From Anoxybacter fermentans (GTDB lineage: Bacteria; Bacillota; Halanaerobiia; DY22613), in contig NZ_CP016379.1 in the NCBI RefSeq assembly GCF_003991135.1, positions 2,356,001-2,420,000 on the forward strand: DNA of 64,000 nucleotides, in the 5' to 3' direction. The stretch's first letter is position 1. Each line of letters opens with the position of its first letter. A program made the position numbers and the translations under genes. Under the pieces are notes generated by a model that saw nothing but the letters and a program-made list of their open reading frames with translations, made no database searches and had not been told where the DNA came from. Of this stretch, positions 33,539 to 41,450 are shown piece after piece.

Positions 33539-34075
33539 TTATTCCTCTAAAGTAACACCCAGACCATCAGCAATCCGGTTGACATAATTAAAATAAGCTA
33601 CAACCTGATTTATATCAAAAATATCTCTATCGCTAAAACCCGCTTCTCTTAAAGTTTTAATATCCTCTTCTTTAATGTTAAACGGTTCTTTAGTTAACTT
33701 CTCAGCATAAGAAAGCATTAAACGTTCTTTATCGGAAATTTTTGCCTGCCAATAATCCCTGGTAATCTGTTGTACTAAATCATCATCGCCAGTTAACATG
33801 CGGAGCGCCGCTCCGTGATGCTCAGTTCAGTAATGGCAAGAATTGACGCTCGAAACCACTACAGCAATCATTTCCCGCTGTGCTCTGGAGAGTCCGGACT
33901 GACCAAACATTACTCTCCGATACAGATTCAAATGAGCTTCTAAAACGTCTGGATTTAAGCTATGTACTTTTAAGATATTAGCTACCTGTGATTTATCCGG
34001 CCCCATTAAGCGATCATATAATTTTTTCAGTTTACCTTTCGCCTCATTTTCATTAATTACCTTAATCCAGGCCAT
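33539..34075 (-). CDS. AhpD-like peroxidase-related selenoprotein (in-frame UGA = Sec)
   Basis: Read through the TGA at 33827-33829, one frame gives 178 residues of the carboxymuconolactone decarboxylase/AhpD fold: N-terminal half ending VVSSVNSCHY, then UGA, then TEHHGAALRML and a normal C-terminal half (LSYAEKLTKEPFNIKEEDIK, FDINQVVAYFNYVNRIADGL). In the family this site is SxxNxCxYCxxHH, so UGA replaces exactly the second, catalytic Cys of CxxC. A SECIS-like hairpin starts a few bases later. The frame is intact on both sides. As two separate genes the downstream half would have no ribosome site. It should reduce peroxides or disulfides. Confidence 0.82.
33796..33821 (-). promoter_or_regulatory. 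Bacterial SECIS-like hairpin
   Basis: In the mRNA, CGGAGC (33815-33810) pairs with GCUCCG (33806-33801) around loop GGC, with a lower stem GCAU/AUGU. The loop G is 17 nt after the UGA, within the 16-37 nt window described for bacterial SECIS elements. GC-rich in an AT-rich genome. Confidence 0.7.
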
Positions 34076-34177
34076 ACTCTTAAGCCTCCTTAAAAAAAAT
34101 GGTATTTTATTATGTTTGTAGAATTATTATAGCACTTTTTTACGAATATAGCAACCTATCTAAATCCTCGATAACCG

Positions 34178-34324
34178 GAAGTTTTTATTAAAGCAGTTTC
34201 CAAGCAATATGAAATAACCCGGGGAGAACAGAACGCTTTTGCTACCAAAAGTCAGACTAAAGCTATAACTATTGTTGGAGGTATGGGAGTTACTACTATA
34301 AATAGAAAAACTTTAATAACCTAA
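34178..34324 (+). pseudogene. Thiolase gene remnant
   Basis: 48 codons open between stops, without start or ribosome site. They read EVFIKAVSKQYEITRGEQNA then FATKSQTKA, the middle of an acetyl-CoA acetyltransferase, followed directly by VGGMGVTTI, its C-terminal glycine-rich motif. Most of the C-terminal half is deleted. It ends in an intact terminator. Confidence 0.6.
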
Positions 34325-34356
34325 AAAAGCCTGAGCATTTTGCTCGGGCTTTTTAA
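34324..34356 (+). terminator. Terminator of the thiolase remnant
   Basis: AAAAAGCCTGAGC/GCTCGGGCTTTTT, 13-bp stem with one G-T pair. Confidence 0.85.
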
Positions 34357-34407
34357 ATTTTTTATATTGTCATATGTCTATTGTTGTTAAAATAATCATT
34401 TTTATGG

Positions 34408-34436
34408 TTGACTGGAAATTGTTTATATAGTATAAT
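34408..34436 (+). promoter_or_regulatory. Promoter of tandem-HTH gene 4
   Basis: TTGACT (34408-34413), 17 bp, TATAAT (34431-34436), 24 bp before the start codon. Confidence 0.85.
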
Positions 34437-34460
34437 TTACCCATAGAAAGGGGGGTTATA

Positions 34461-34979
34461 ATGCCAAACTTAAATTTATTATCTAATAGGCTCTCCGAAC
34501 TTCGCAGTGAACGCGGCTTGACCTATGAACAGGTAGGGGAAGCTATTGGCAAATCACCTTCAACAATCAATTTAATAGAAAGAAATCTACGTAACCCCTC
34601 TATGGAAACATTAATGAACTTAGCTGAATTTTATCAGGTACCTTTAGAATATCTCCTTGAAGAAGGTACTGAATCAGTTTTTACAAATATAGCGAACATT
34701 CTTAGAAAGGGAATAGAAGAAAGGAATTTAACAGTAATTCAGTTTTCTATGGAAACAGGAGTAAATTATTTTCATCTGGCTGAGACACTACAGGGAAATT
34801 ATAAACTAACTCCACAGGAATTAAAACAAATTCTTAATAAACTCAATCTAACTCTCGCTGATATCCATCCAAAAATAGAAAAATATAAACGTTATGTGAT
34901 CAAATATTTACAAGCATTATTACTGGATGATAATTCAATAGAGATAATTATGGAATACATAGATGAAAAACTTAAATAA
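34461..34979 (+). CDS. Tandem-HTH regulator with SinR-like tail (copy 4)
   Basis: A 172-residue paralog. HTH1 (about 5-62): RGLTYEQVGEAIGKSPSTIN then LIERNLRNPSMETL. The second unit (about 75-135) is HTH-like but weaker: RNLTVIQFSMETGVNYFHLA. The tail VIKYLQALLLDDNSIEIIME then YIDEKLK keeps the hook pattern. GGGGGG lies close to the ATG. An inverted-repeat element follows 87 bp after the stop. No co-directional partner gene. Confidence 0.82.
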   Translation: MPNLNLLSNRLSELRSERGLTYEQVGEAIGKSPSTINLIERNLRNPSMETLMNLAEFYQVPLEYLLEEGTESVFTNIANILRKGIEERNLTVIQFSMETGVNYFHLAETLQGNYKLTPQELKQILNKLNLTLADIHPKIEKYKRYVIKYLQALLLDDNSIEIIMEYIDEKLK

Positions 34980-35065
34980 AAAACTCCCTGTCAATTAATT
35001 CCTAAATCATTATAAAAGTGCAAATAAACGATTTTATATTGCTAAGAACAAAATGGCCTTCGAAC

Positions 35066-35276
35066 ACTACAAAAAGCTAATTTTTCGCTTCATAGTGAAA
35101 TTTTTCAAACCATCTAAAGTTCGATCTCAGTCGAAATAAGGCACACCAATCAACAGGCCCTCCTGGCCCCTGATTAGCTCATCACATCCTGTGATGAGAC
35201 CTTATTTCGACTGAAATCTCACTAAGATGGTTTAATAAAAAATTTAAATAGCGCTCAAAATTAGCTTTTTTGCAGT
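35066..35276. repeat. Inverted-repeat element, full length (211 bp), opposite orientation
   Basis: The arm with TTTTTCGCTTC comes first, so the copy is inverted relative to most others. One end reads ACTAC. Lies between the tandem-HTH gene and the end of ypeB. Confidence 0.9.
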
Positions 35277-35341
35277 TTTTATAAATTATCTGTATCAAAT
35301 GTTATCCTCAATCTACGAAAAATACAATTTCCTAAATATTT

Positions 35342-35382
35342 AAAAAATGGCTGTTGATCTTTTTAATTTTGTCAACAGCCTT
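35342..35382 (-). terminator. Terminator of sleB-ypeB
   Basis: GGCTGTTGA/TCAACAGCC stem followed on the minus strand by ATTTTTTAAATATTT. Confidence 0.85.
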
Positions 35383-35401
35383 AAATTAAAAGTCTTATCT
35401 T

Positions 35402-36769
35402 TTAGTCTGTAAATGTTCCCTCAGGTGTATCAATTACTTTTAAAATATTTACCTCATTCCCGGATTTTACATCATAATAGAGCAAATAAGTCTCCTCTTC
35501 ATATCTAACCCGTGCTTCCCAGGTTAAAACTTCTTTAAGACTAGGTGTCGGAATCAGAGCCAATCTTATAGATTCTATATCAAAACGGTCACCTAAAAGC
35601 TCTCTGATTTCTTCTTTTTTAATTTCCGGTTTGGGAAGTTCACGTTTATGGTGAGACATAAGATAACCTAATGCTTCAAAACCGATTACTTGACCATTAT
35701 CCATTGCAATTTTAAGTTTTATCAAATCCGGATAAATAATTACATCATCCTGTTTATAGGCATAGGAAACAGTTAATACATTATGCTCTATCCAGGAATA
35801 GGTTGGTACCATATTTTCATATCCACGTGTATTGAGAAATTGCTCTCCTTTGTTAAGGGCCTCAATACGTGAAATATTTCTACTCCCAACATTTCTTGGA
35901 TTCATATACCAGATAACATGACCACCTTTTTTAGAAACATCTATAGTAGTATGGTTCTTTTCATTATCGTCAGGTTGGACACTAAATTGGTATGCCGGGA
36001 TTTTTCCTTTAACTTCCGCCAGATCTTTAATAACTAGATTAGGATTATCCTTATAATCTACAAAATCTGAAACAATCTCTCTTGCTTTCTTTTTACTAAT
36101 CATATCTCCCGTTAAACCTTTGGGTTTCTGCTGTTCAATATGGTCTGAAAAAGGGCCATCATAAATAAGGGTTGGAAAAGGTTCATTTTTTTCTACTAAT
36201 GTTTTAAAATTATTTGAAAGAAGATGTTCATCTGCCTTTTCAATCTTCCGACGTGTTCCCCGGATTACTTCACTCCAGGTAATATCACCCTTGTTGATCT
36301 GTGATTCTAAATTGTGTAGAGCCTGAGAAAGATTTCCGGCCTGCTCACGAAGAGATTTCAATTTAGCACGCTGGTCATCTGTCACCTTCCGTTCTTGCAA
36401 ATTCTCTTTAGCCAGAGCTAATGCATAATCTCCCACCTGAGTTAAAAATTTAGATGTTTTCATCAGAGTAGCATTTGAAATAGGGAGTTGATTTAATTGT
36501 TCCTGAGCTGCAAAAGCCTGCCGCCATATATCAGAAAGAAGTGTAACAAACCGTTGCTGACCGTTAGAAACTATACTTTTTCCTAAAAGCACAGTTACAT
36601 CTTCAATTCTATCTAATAGTTTGAAAAAAGACTCCTTATATTGATTGCCAAGATAAATTTCCAACTGTTGGCGCTCCTTATATTGTTCATATCCCCAGAA
36701 ACCAGTAACCAATAATAAGAAAGCCATAAGCACAACAGGAATTATCCAGTTATTTTTCAATTTTTTCAC
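35402..36769 (-). CDS. ypeB: Germination protein YpeB
   Basis: A 455-residue spore protein needed for stability and control of SleB (family knowledge). N-terminal signal anchor (WIIPVVLMAFLLLVTGFWGY), then a helical domain of about 180 residues containing FKTLVEKNEPFPTLIYDGPF and SDHIEQQKPKGL, then three PepSY-like repeats (for example IVSDFVDYKDNPNLVIKDLA, SRIEALNKGEQFLNTRGYEN). It follows sleB by 3 bp, the conserved bicistron, and so confirms that the organism forms spores. Confidence 0.95.
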   Translation of the reverse strand: MKKLKNNWIIPVVLMAFLLLVTGFWGYEQYKERQQLEIYLGNQYKESFFKLLDRIEDVTVLLGKSIVSNGQQRFVTLLSDIWRQAFAAQEQLNQLPISNATLMKTSKFLTQVGDYALALAKENLQERKVTDDQRAKLKSLREQAGNLSQALHNLESQINKGDITWSEVIRGTRRKIEKADEHLLSNNFKTLVEKNEPFPTLIYDGPFSDHIEQQKPKGLTGDMISKKKAREIVSDFVDYKDNPNLVIKDLAEVKGKIPAYQFSVQPDDNEKNHTTIDVSKKGGHVIWYMNPRNVGSRNISRIEALNKGEQFLNTRGYENMVPTYSWIEHNVLTVSYAYKQDDVIIYPDLIKLKIAMDNGQVIGFEALGYLMSHHKRELPKPEIKKEEIRELLGDRFDIESIRLALIPTPSLKEVLTWEARVRYEEETYLLYYDVKSGNEVNILKVIDTPEGTFTD

Positions 36770-36772
36770 CTC

Positions 36773-37471
36773 CTATCTGGCAAAAACGTGATTTCCATAT
36801 CTGACAATAATTTTTCTGGACCAGATCCATTTGCTGACAGGCTTTGACGGATTCCAGAAAAATGTGGCCCCATATGTAGGATCCCAACCATTTAATGCAT
36901 CTCTGGCAGCCCGATAATTTTCATCCTTTGGCGGCAAATTAAACTGGCCATTAGAAACTGACTCAAAGGCCAGAGGTTGATAGATGACACCTGCTATAGT
37001 ATTGGGAAAATCAGGACTTTTTACCCGGTTTAAAATTACTGCTGCCACAGCTACCTGTCCGATATATGGTTCTGCTCTGGCTTCAGCGTGAACTATCCTT
37101 GCCAAAAGGTGAATATCATTATTGTTTGTAACACCTTTAACCCCAGATGCTGCAACCTTTGATGTTCTAACACCCCCTAAACCTAATGCAGCCCAGGTTC
37201 TGGAACCGACAATTCCATCGGGGGTCAATCCATTTTTACGCTGAAAAAACTTCACAGCTGAATAGGTTTTTGCTCCAAAAATCCCATCAACGATTCCTTT
37301 ATAATAACCCCACTGTTTTAAACGCCTCTGAAGAAGAACTACATCTGACCCTCTGCTTCCCCAATACAGGGTTCGTCTGGCTTGTGCCTCAATCCAGGAC
37401 GTTTCCCACAAAGATATACCAATTAAAACTAAAACGGAGATTAAAATAATTGCTGCAATACTTCTTTTCAT
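36773..37471 (-). CDS. sleB: Spore cortex-lytic enzyme SleB
   Basis: A 232-residue lytic transglycosylase that degrades cortex peptidoglycan at germination. Signal peptide (IAAIILISVLVLIGISLW), peptidoglycan-binding domain (about 40-95, VVLLQRRLKQWGYYKGIVDG), then the hydrolase-2 catalytic domain (about 118-232) with LARIVHAEARAEPYIGQVAV and AAVILNRVKSPDFPNTIAGV; the catalytic Glu is in HAEAR. AGGAGGT precedes the ATG. Confidence 0.95.
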   Translation of the reverse strand: MKRSIAAIILISVLVLIGISLWETSWIEAQARRTLYWGSRGSDVVLLQRRLKQWGYYKGIVDGIFGAKTYSAVKFFQRKNGLTPDGIVGSRTWAALGLGGVRTSKVAASGVKGVTNNNDIHLLARIVHAEARAEPYIGQVAVAAVILNRVKSPDFPNTIAGVIYQPLAFESVSNGQFNLPPKDENYRAARDALNGWDPTYGATFFWNPSKPVSKWIWSRKIIVRYGNHVFAR

Positions 37472-37578
37472 AATCTGCTAAGATGACCTCCTTTTGATAA
37501 AGAGATTTTAATTCACTATTTATCTCTATCTTGCTCATTTTCACCTCAATTAATCCATAAAAAAGCTATAAAAATGAA

Positions 37579-37610
37579 ATATGCCCTCTAAATCTAATCG
37601 AGGGCATATT
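37579..37610 (-). terminator. Terminator of the DUF503 gene
   Basis: ATATGCCCTC/GAGGGCATAT, 10-bp perfect stem overlapping the stop codon region. Confidence 0.75.
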
Positions 37611-37891
37611 TAAACCATTTCAATCTGATAATTTATTAATTCCACTTCAAAATTATTTTCAATAAATAAAACTACTTTCTCTAAAACCCGATGGACATGA
37701 GTAGAGTCATTACTGATATAAGCAATACCAAGATAGGCCTGTTTATGTAAATCCTGATACTCCACTTCAGCAATGGAAACTTTAAATTTAGACTGAACCC
37801 GCCCTATAATACTTTTTATAATCCTTCGTTTACCCTTTAATGAATTAACATGTGCCATCCTGAGCTCTATTTCGCAAATACCAACAACCAT
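37610..37891 (-). CDS. DUF503 family protein (YlxP-like)
   Basis: A 93-residue protein with the family signature VGICEIELRMAHVNSLKGKR and a second block FKVSIAEVEYQDLHKQAYLG. In many genomes it lies beside rbfA/infB and is thought to act near ribosome maturation; here it is alone. The ATG at 37891 is chosen; a GTG two codons earlier is equally possible, and longer readings add hydrophobic residues with no support. Confidence 0.85.
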   Translation of the reverse strand: MVVGICEIELRMAHVNSLKGKRRIIKSIIGRVQSKFKVSIAEVEYQDLHKQAYLGIAYISNDSTHVHRVLEKVVLFIENNFEVELINYQIEMV

Positions 37892-37979
37892 TGGCACTAC
37901 ACCCACCTTTTTAATCTTCGATAACTTAATATGATTATAGCACCAAAAGCACAAAGTTTTCAAGTTATTCCAGATAATA

Positions 37980-38017
37980 AAAACCACTGATAGAATTAAA
38001 TCATATCAGTGGTTTTA
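37980..38017 (-). terminator. Terminator of the 74-residue gene
   Basis: AAACCACTGATA/TATCAGTGGTTT, 12-bp perfect stem, T-rich on both sides. Confidence 0.8.
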
Positions 38018-38025
38018 AAGTCAGT

Positions 38026-38250
38026 TTATTTCTTATTCCGCCTCCAACAGTGAAGATAGTAATCATCTTCATGGCCACCTTTAGGCTGAATTATAAAACC
38101 TTTCTCTTCCAAAATCCGGATTAAATCATCTGCTTCATGTGCATCAGCCCGATTCATTAAAAGAATTAACTTTTCATCTGGCCCTATTGAAGCTAGAATA
38201 TCTTCCAACCGCTTTTCATCATTTAAATCAATATTATCCCCAACATCCAT
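38026..38250 (-). CDS. Small protein of unknown function
   Basis: A 74-residue acidic protein (VGDNIDLNDEKRLEDILASI, ADAHEADDLIRILEEKGFII) ending HEDDYYLHCWRRNKK. It looks like a compact alpha/beta fold. Only ATG 38250 is a standard start, but the good ribosome site GGGGAGG lies about 22 nt upstream of it, next to an in-frame ATA codon (ATA CGT GAA ATA TAT ATG), so the protein may be a few residues longer with a non-standard start. Family not recognised. Confidence 0.6.
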   Translation of the reverse strand: MDVGDNIDLNDEKRLEDILASIGPDEKLILLMNRADAHEADDLIRILEEKGFIIQPKGGHEDDYYLHCWRRNKK

Positions 38251-38358
38251 ATATATTTCACGTATTGTAACCGCCTCCCCTTTTTTTAGTATTGTTTACC
38301 CAAAATAAGGGAGACTATACAAGGAGATTTTTCCTATTCATCTCCATTTTACATTCAT

Positions 38359-38805
38359 CTAATACAAATCTTCTTCAGTTTTAACTCGAATACCATACTC
38401 TCTTAATATAGCTGCAGTCACACCTTGACCAGGTTTTATTTTCCCCTGAAAACTCCCATCATAAATCTGACATTTACCACAGGAAGGGCTGCGTTCTTTT
38501 AAAATCGCCTCCTCTACATTAGCTAATTGGGCAATTTTCAGTACCTCTTTTGCTCCTTTGATAAAAGCTTCAGTTACATCTTTTCCCTCTTTGGTTACTA
38601 CCCGGGCCCTTCCGCTTAACACATCCTTTCCATCGCCTCCCTGAATTTCTGCTGGAATCCTGGGAGTAGTCAGTCCCCCCAGTTGTTCAGGACAAATTGG
38701 AATCCACTTCTTATTCTGTAAATATGCAATAAGATCAGGATTATAATTAGAAGTACCATTATATTTACATTCTACACCCAAAAGACAAGCACTAACCAGA
38801 ATCAT
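38359..38805 (-). CDS. DUF523 family protein
   Basis: A 148-residue protein beginning ILVSACLLGVECKYNGTSNY, with conserved CPEQLGGLTTPRIPAEI and AILKERSPSCGKCQIYDGSF. Three conserved Cys positions (C-L-L-G-V-E-C and SCGKC) suggest a metal or thiol site; function unknown. Not clearly linked to its neighbours. Confidence 0.88.
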   Translation of the reverse strand: MILVSACLLGVECKYNGTSNYNPDLIAYLQNKKWIPICPEQLGGLTTPRIPAEIQGGDGKDVLSGRARVVTKEGKDVTEAFIKGAKEVLKIAQLANVEEAILKERSPSCGKCQIYDGSFQGKIKPGQGVTAAILREYGIRVKTEEDLY

Positions 38806-38928
38806 TCTAATCCCCTCTTAAATTAATACTAAGGAAATTAAGCAACCCCTGGTTTCAATAAACTTTCCTTATAAAATTATGAGCCAAAGACTAACTTGTT
38901 CTTTTCAAATTTTTCATAGTATGATTAA

Positions 38929-39101
38929 ACAGCAAAAAGCTAATTTTAAGTAACATAAAAATTTTTCGTTAAACTATCTTAGTAAGATTTCAGTCGAAAT
39001 AGGGCCTCATCTGAGGATTGATGAGCTAATCAAGTCACTGAAATCGAACTTTAGATGGTTCGAAAAACTTCTCTTGAAGCAAAAAATTAGCTTTTTGCAG
39101 T
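38929..39101. repeat. Inverted-repeat element, medium class (173 bp)
   Basis: Centre reads GAGGATTGATGAGCTAATCAAGTCACTGAAATCG, a deletion of the second half of the tip. Extended ends ATGATTAAACAGC and GCAGTTTAATTAT are flanked by AGT on both sides (38918-38920, 39110-39112). Confidence 0.88.
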
Positions 39102-39228
39102 TTAATTATAGTATTATTATACTATAACAAAAAATTTTTTGCAAAAAATTTTCCAATTAAAAAAGGGTATTAGATTTGTTTATAGAAAATATTAATATAA
39201 CTAATACTAGAAAAGGAGTTGAGCAGCA

Positions 39229-39570
39229 ATGTCTGAAAGACCTGTATTTGTTTTCACATCTAATAAATTTGGAAAAGGGCCTGAAGATCTTGGAGATATT
39301 CTGATGCGGGGGCTAATCAGCAACCTGACTAAAGTTGAACCTGCTCCTCAAGTTCTCATCTTTTTAAATTCCGGTGTTCAACTATTGACCAAATCCGAAA
39401 TACAAGAAAATTTAAATATTTTAGAAGAAAAAGGTGTTAAAATTCTCGCCTGCGGTACCTGTGTAAACTACTTTAACTTACAGGATAAGATCAAAAATGA
39501 CTATATCTCCAATATGGGTGAGATTTTAAGTATCATCTCCAACGCACAAAAGGTGGTTAACCTATCATGA
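39229..39570 (+). CDS. YedF-like selenium-metabolism protein (DsrE domain only)
   Basis: A 113-residue DsrE-fold protein: FVFTSNKFGKGPEDLGDILM, then RGLISNLTKVEP, VLIFLNSGVQLL and VKILACGTCVNYF. This is the C-terminal half of YedF as found in selenium-using Firmicutes; the usual N-terminal TusA-like domain is missing. The ATG has AAAGGAG upstream. Its stop overlaps the start of the DUF3343 gene as ATGA. The role in selenium delivery is inferred from family context. Confidence 0.82.
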   Translation: MSERPVFVFTSNKFGKGPEDLGDILMRGLISNLTKVEPAPQVLIFLNSGVQLLTKSEIQENLNILEEKGVKILACGTCVNYFNLQDKIKNDYISNMGEILSIISNAQKVVNLS

Positions 39571-39842
39571 GTTATGTTTTAATCTCCTTTGAATCACCCC
39601 ATCATACTATAAAAGCTGATAAGATTTTAGAGGAATCAAAGATTCCCCGAATGGTTTACCCCATCCCCCGGGAGATTTCTAAAGACTGCGGGATGGGATT
39701 AAGATTACGCCAAACTAATTTAAATCAAGCCCTGGAGTTATTTAATAAAAAAGGAATCTTATATAAACATATCTTTTATGTTGATGCAAAAGATAAGCTA
39801 ACTTTAATTGATCGGTTTAAAGTTAAAGACCAGAACAGTTAA
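39567..39842 (+). CDS. DUF3343 protein, YedF partner
   Basis: A 91-residue protein beginning SYVLISFESPHHTIKADKIL, with PIPREISKDCGMGLRL, the DUF3343 signature holding a conserved Cys. This family occurs next to yedF in genomes with selenium metabolism, as here (4-bp overlap). Exact function unknown; a thiol or selenium carrier role is possible. Confidence 0.85.
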   Translation: MSYVLISFESPHHTIKADKILEESKIPRMVYPIPREISKDCGMGLRLRQTNLNQALELFNKKGILYKHIFYVDAKDKLTLIDRFKVKDQNS

Positions 39843-39862
39843 TACTGTCATCTGGTCTTTTT
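39826..39862 (+). terminator. Terminator of yedF-DUF3343
   Basis: AAAGACCAG/CTGGTCTTT plus inner ACAGT/ACTGT pairing, followed by TTATATT; the stem includes the stop codon. Confidence 0.8.
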
Positions 39863-39941
39863 ATATTATCGGGATAATCTTTTTTGCCCTAATATGGTTG
39901 TTATATCCATTTTTTTATGATATAATTAAAGTAATGATTAA

Positions 39942-40114
39942 ACTGCAAAAAGCTAATTTTGAGCGCCATAGAAATTTTTCGTTAAACCATCTTAGTGAGA
40001 TTTAAGTCGAAATAAGGCCTCATATGAGGATTGATAAGCTAATCAAGTCACTGAAATCGAACTTTAGATGCTCGAAAAATTTCTTTATAAAGCGAAAAAT
40101 TAGCTTTTTGCAGT
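39942..40114. repeat. Inverted-repeat element, medium class (173 bp)
   Basis: Same deletion end-points as the copy at 38929. Flanked by GTA (39931-39933) and GTA (40122-40124), with one base lost from the right extended end. Confidence 0.88.
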
Positions 40115-40160
40115 AAAATCAGTAATTAGATAAAATTTATCTGATTACAGGGGGAAAATT

Positions 40161-40571
40161 ATGCAGATTTCACGAAAAAGTGAATATGCGATCCATTCCC
40201 TGATAATTCTAGCTTTTCACTATGGAGAAGAGATGAGTGTAGATGAACTGGCTGAAATGCAGGATATCTCCCTGACCTACCTGGCCAAAGTGATGCAAAA
40301 GTTATCAAAAGCCGGTTTTGTGGAATCAAGCAAAGGTTTTAAGGGCGGATACCGTCTGGCTCTACCCCCACAAGATATCTCTCTGGCGCAAGTGGTAGCA
40401 CTTTTTGAAAAGGAGGATCAGTTCTATCAATGTATGGATAAAGAACGGGATTGTAAGATGGGTAAAAACTGCATTATTCACAGAGTCTTTCATAAAGCAT
40501 ATCAGGGAATGATAGCTGAGCTAGAGAAAATCCGTATTGCAGATTTGCTATTCGGGTTTAAAGCTAATTAA
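40161..40571 (+). CDS. Rrf2-family transcriptional regulator with cysteine triad
   Basis: A 136-residue regulator. N-terminal winged helix: MQISRKSEYAIHSLIILAFH, MSVDELAEMQDISLTYLAKV, SSKGFKGGYRLA. The C-terminal ligand region has Cys in QCMDKERDCKMGKNCIIHRV, the usual spacing for an Fe-S cluster in IscR/NsrR-type members, so it may sense iron-sulfur state, NO or redox. GGGGGAAA lies before the ATG. It stands alone between two inverted-repeat elements. Confidence 0.9.
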   Translation: MQISRKSEYAIHSLIILAFHYGEEMSVDELAEMQDISLTYLAKVMQKLSKAGFVESSKGFKGGYRLALPPQDISLAQVVALFEKEDQFYQCMDKERDCKMGKNCIIHRVFHKAYQGMIAELEKIRIADLLFGFKAN

Positions 40572-40579
40572 ATGATTAA

Positions 40580-40754
40580 ACTGCAAAAAGCTAATTTTGA
40601 GCGCCATAGAAATTTTTCGTTAAACCATCTTAGTGAGATTTCAATCGAAATAAGGTCTCATCACAGAATGTGATGAGCTAATCAAGTCACTAAAATCGAA
40701 CTTTAGATGGTTCGAAAAATTTCTTTATAAAGCAAAAAATTAGCTTTTTACAGT
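40580..40754. repeat. Inverted-repeat element, medium class (175 bp)
   Basis: Begins 9 bp after the rrf2-type stop codon. The right end reads TTTTTACAGT (one change). Inner hairpin retained as CATCACAGAATGTGATG while the opposite half is deleted. Confidence 0.88.
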
Positions 40755-40793
40755 TTAATCATATTTACACTTACTTTAAAACCTTAAGCTTTC

Positions 40794-41435
40794 CTAATCC
40801 AATGCCCCCGCCGCTATCTTATCATCTTTATCTCCAGAAACAGCAGCCATCACCATAGCCTTTATTCCTTTGACCATTGTTTCTAACGCCATACTGGGTT
40901 GAAGCGGTCTATCAACCACCTGCTCCGGTAAATAAGGAATGTGAATAAATCCTCCCAATTTATCAGTACCTGCCAGAAGATCAAGAATCCCGTACATCAA
41001 GTGATTGCAGACATAAGTTCCGGCACTGTTAGAAATCATAGCAGGAACCCCTGCCTCACGGGCAGCCTTCATCATCCTCTTAATTGGTAAAGTACTGAAG
41101 TAAGCAGCAGGTCCCTTAGAATTGATTGGACGATCAATGGGTTGATTTCCCTCATTATCTGCAATTACTGCATCATCGACATTAATGGCAACCCGTTCGA
41201 TGGAGAGAGCGGTTCTTCCTCCTGCCTGACCAATACCAATTACCAGGTCGGGATCAACTTCATCAATAACTTTCTTTAATTTTTTTATCGACTCACCAAA
41301 TACCACCGGCAATTGCACCAGATGGACTTCTACATCATCCCATCTCTCATTTTCAAGCCGTTTAATCAACTTAAGGGAAGGATTGATGCTTTCTCCTCCA
41401 AAAGGTTCAAAACCTGATAAAAGTACTTTTTTCAT
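40794..41435 (-). CDS. pcp: Pyroglutamyl-peptidase I
   Basis: A 213-residue cysteine peptidase removing N-terminal pyroglutamate. Motifs: VLLSGFEPFGGESINPSLKL, IGIGQAGGRTALSIERVAIN (catalytic Glu), SNSAGTYVCNHLMYG (catalytic Cys) and GFIHIPYLPEQ (catalytic His). The ATG at 41435 is 9 nt from GGGAG; an ATG at 41444 is possible. It follows queG by 15 bp. Confidence 0.93.
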   Translation of the reverse strand: MKKVLLSGFEPFGGESINPSLKLIKRLENERWDDVEVHLVQLPVVFGESIKKLKKVIDEVDPDLVIGIGQAGGRTALSIERVAINVDDAVIADNEGNQPIDRPINSKGPAAYFSTLPIKRMMKAAREAGVPAMISNSAGTYVCNHLMYGILDLLAGTDKLGGFIHIPYLPEQVVDRPLQPSMALETMVKGIKAMVMAAVSGDKDDKIAAGALD

Positions 41436-41450
41436 TTCTATCATCTCCCT

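Noticed and set aside
33539-33799. Separate 86-residue gene for the C-terminal half of the AhpD-like protein
   Set aside because: No ribosome site, its start lies within the SECIS-like hairpin, and the sequence continues in frame from the gene upstream across a single UGA at the catalytic position.
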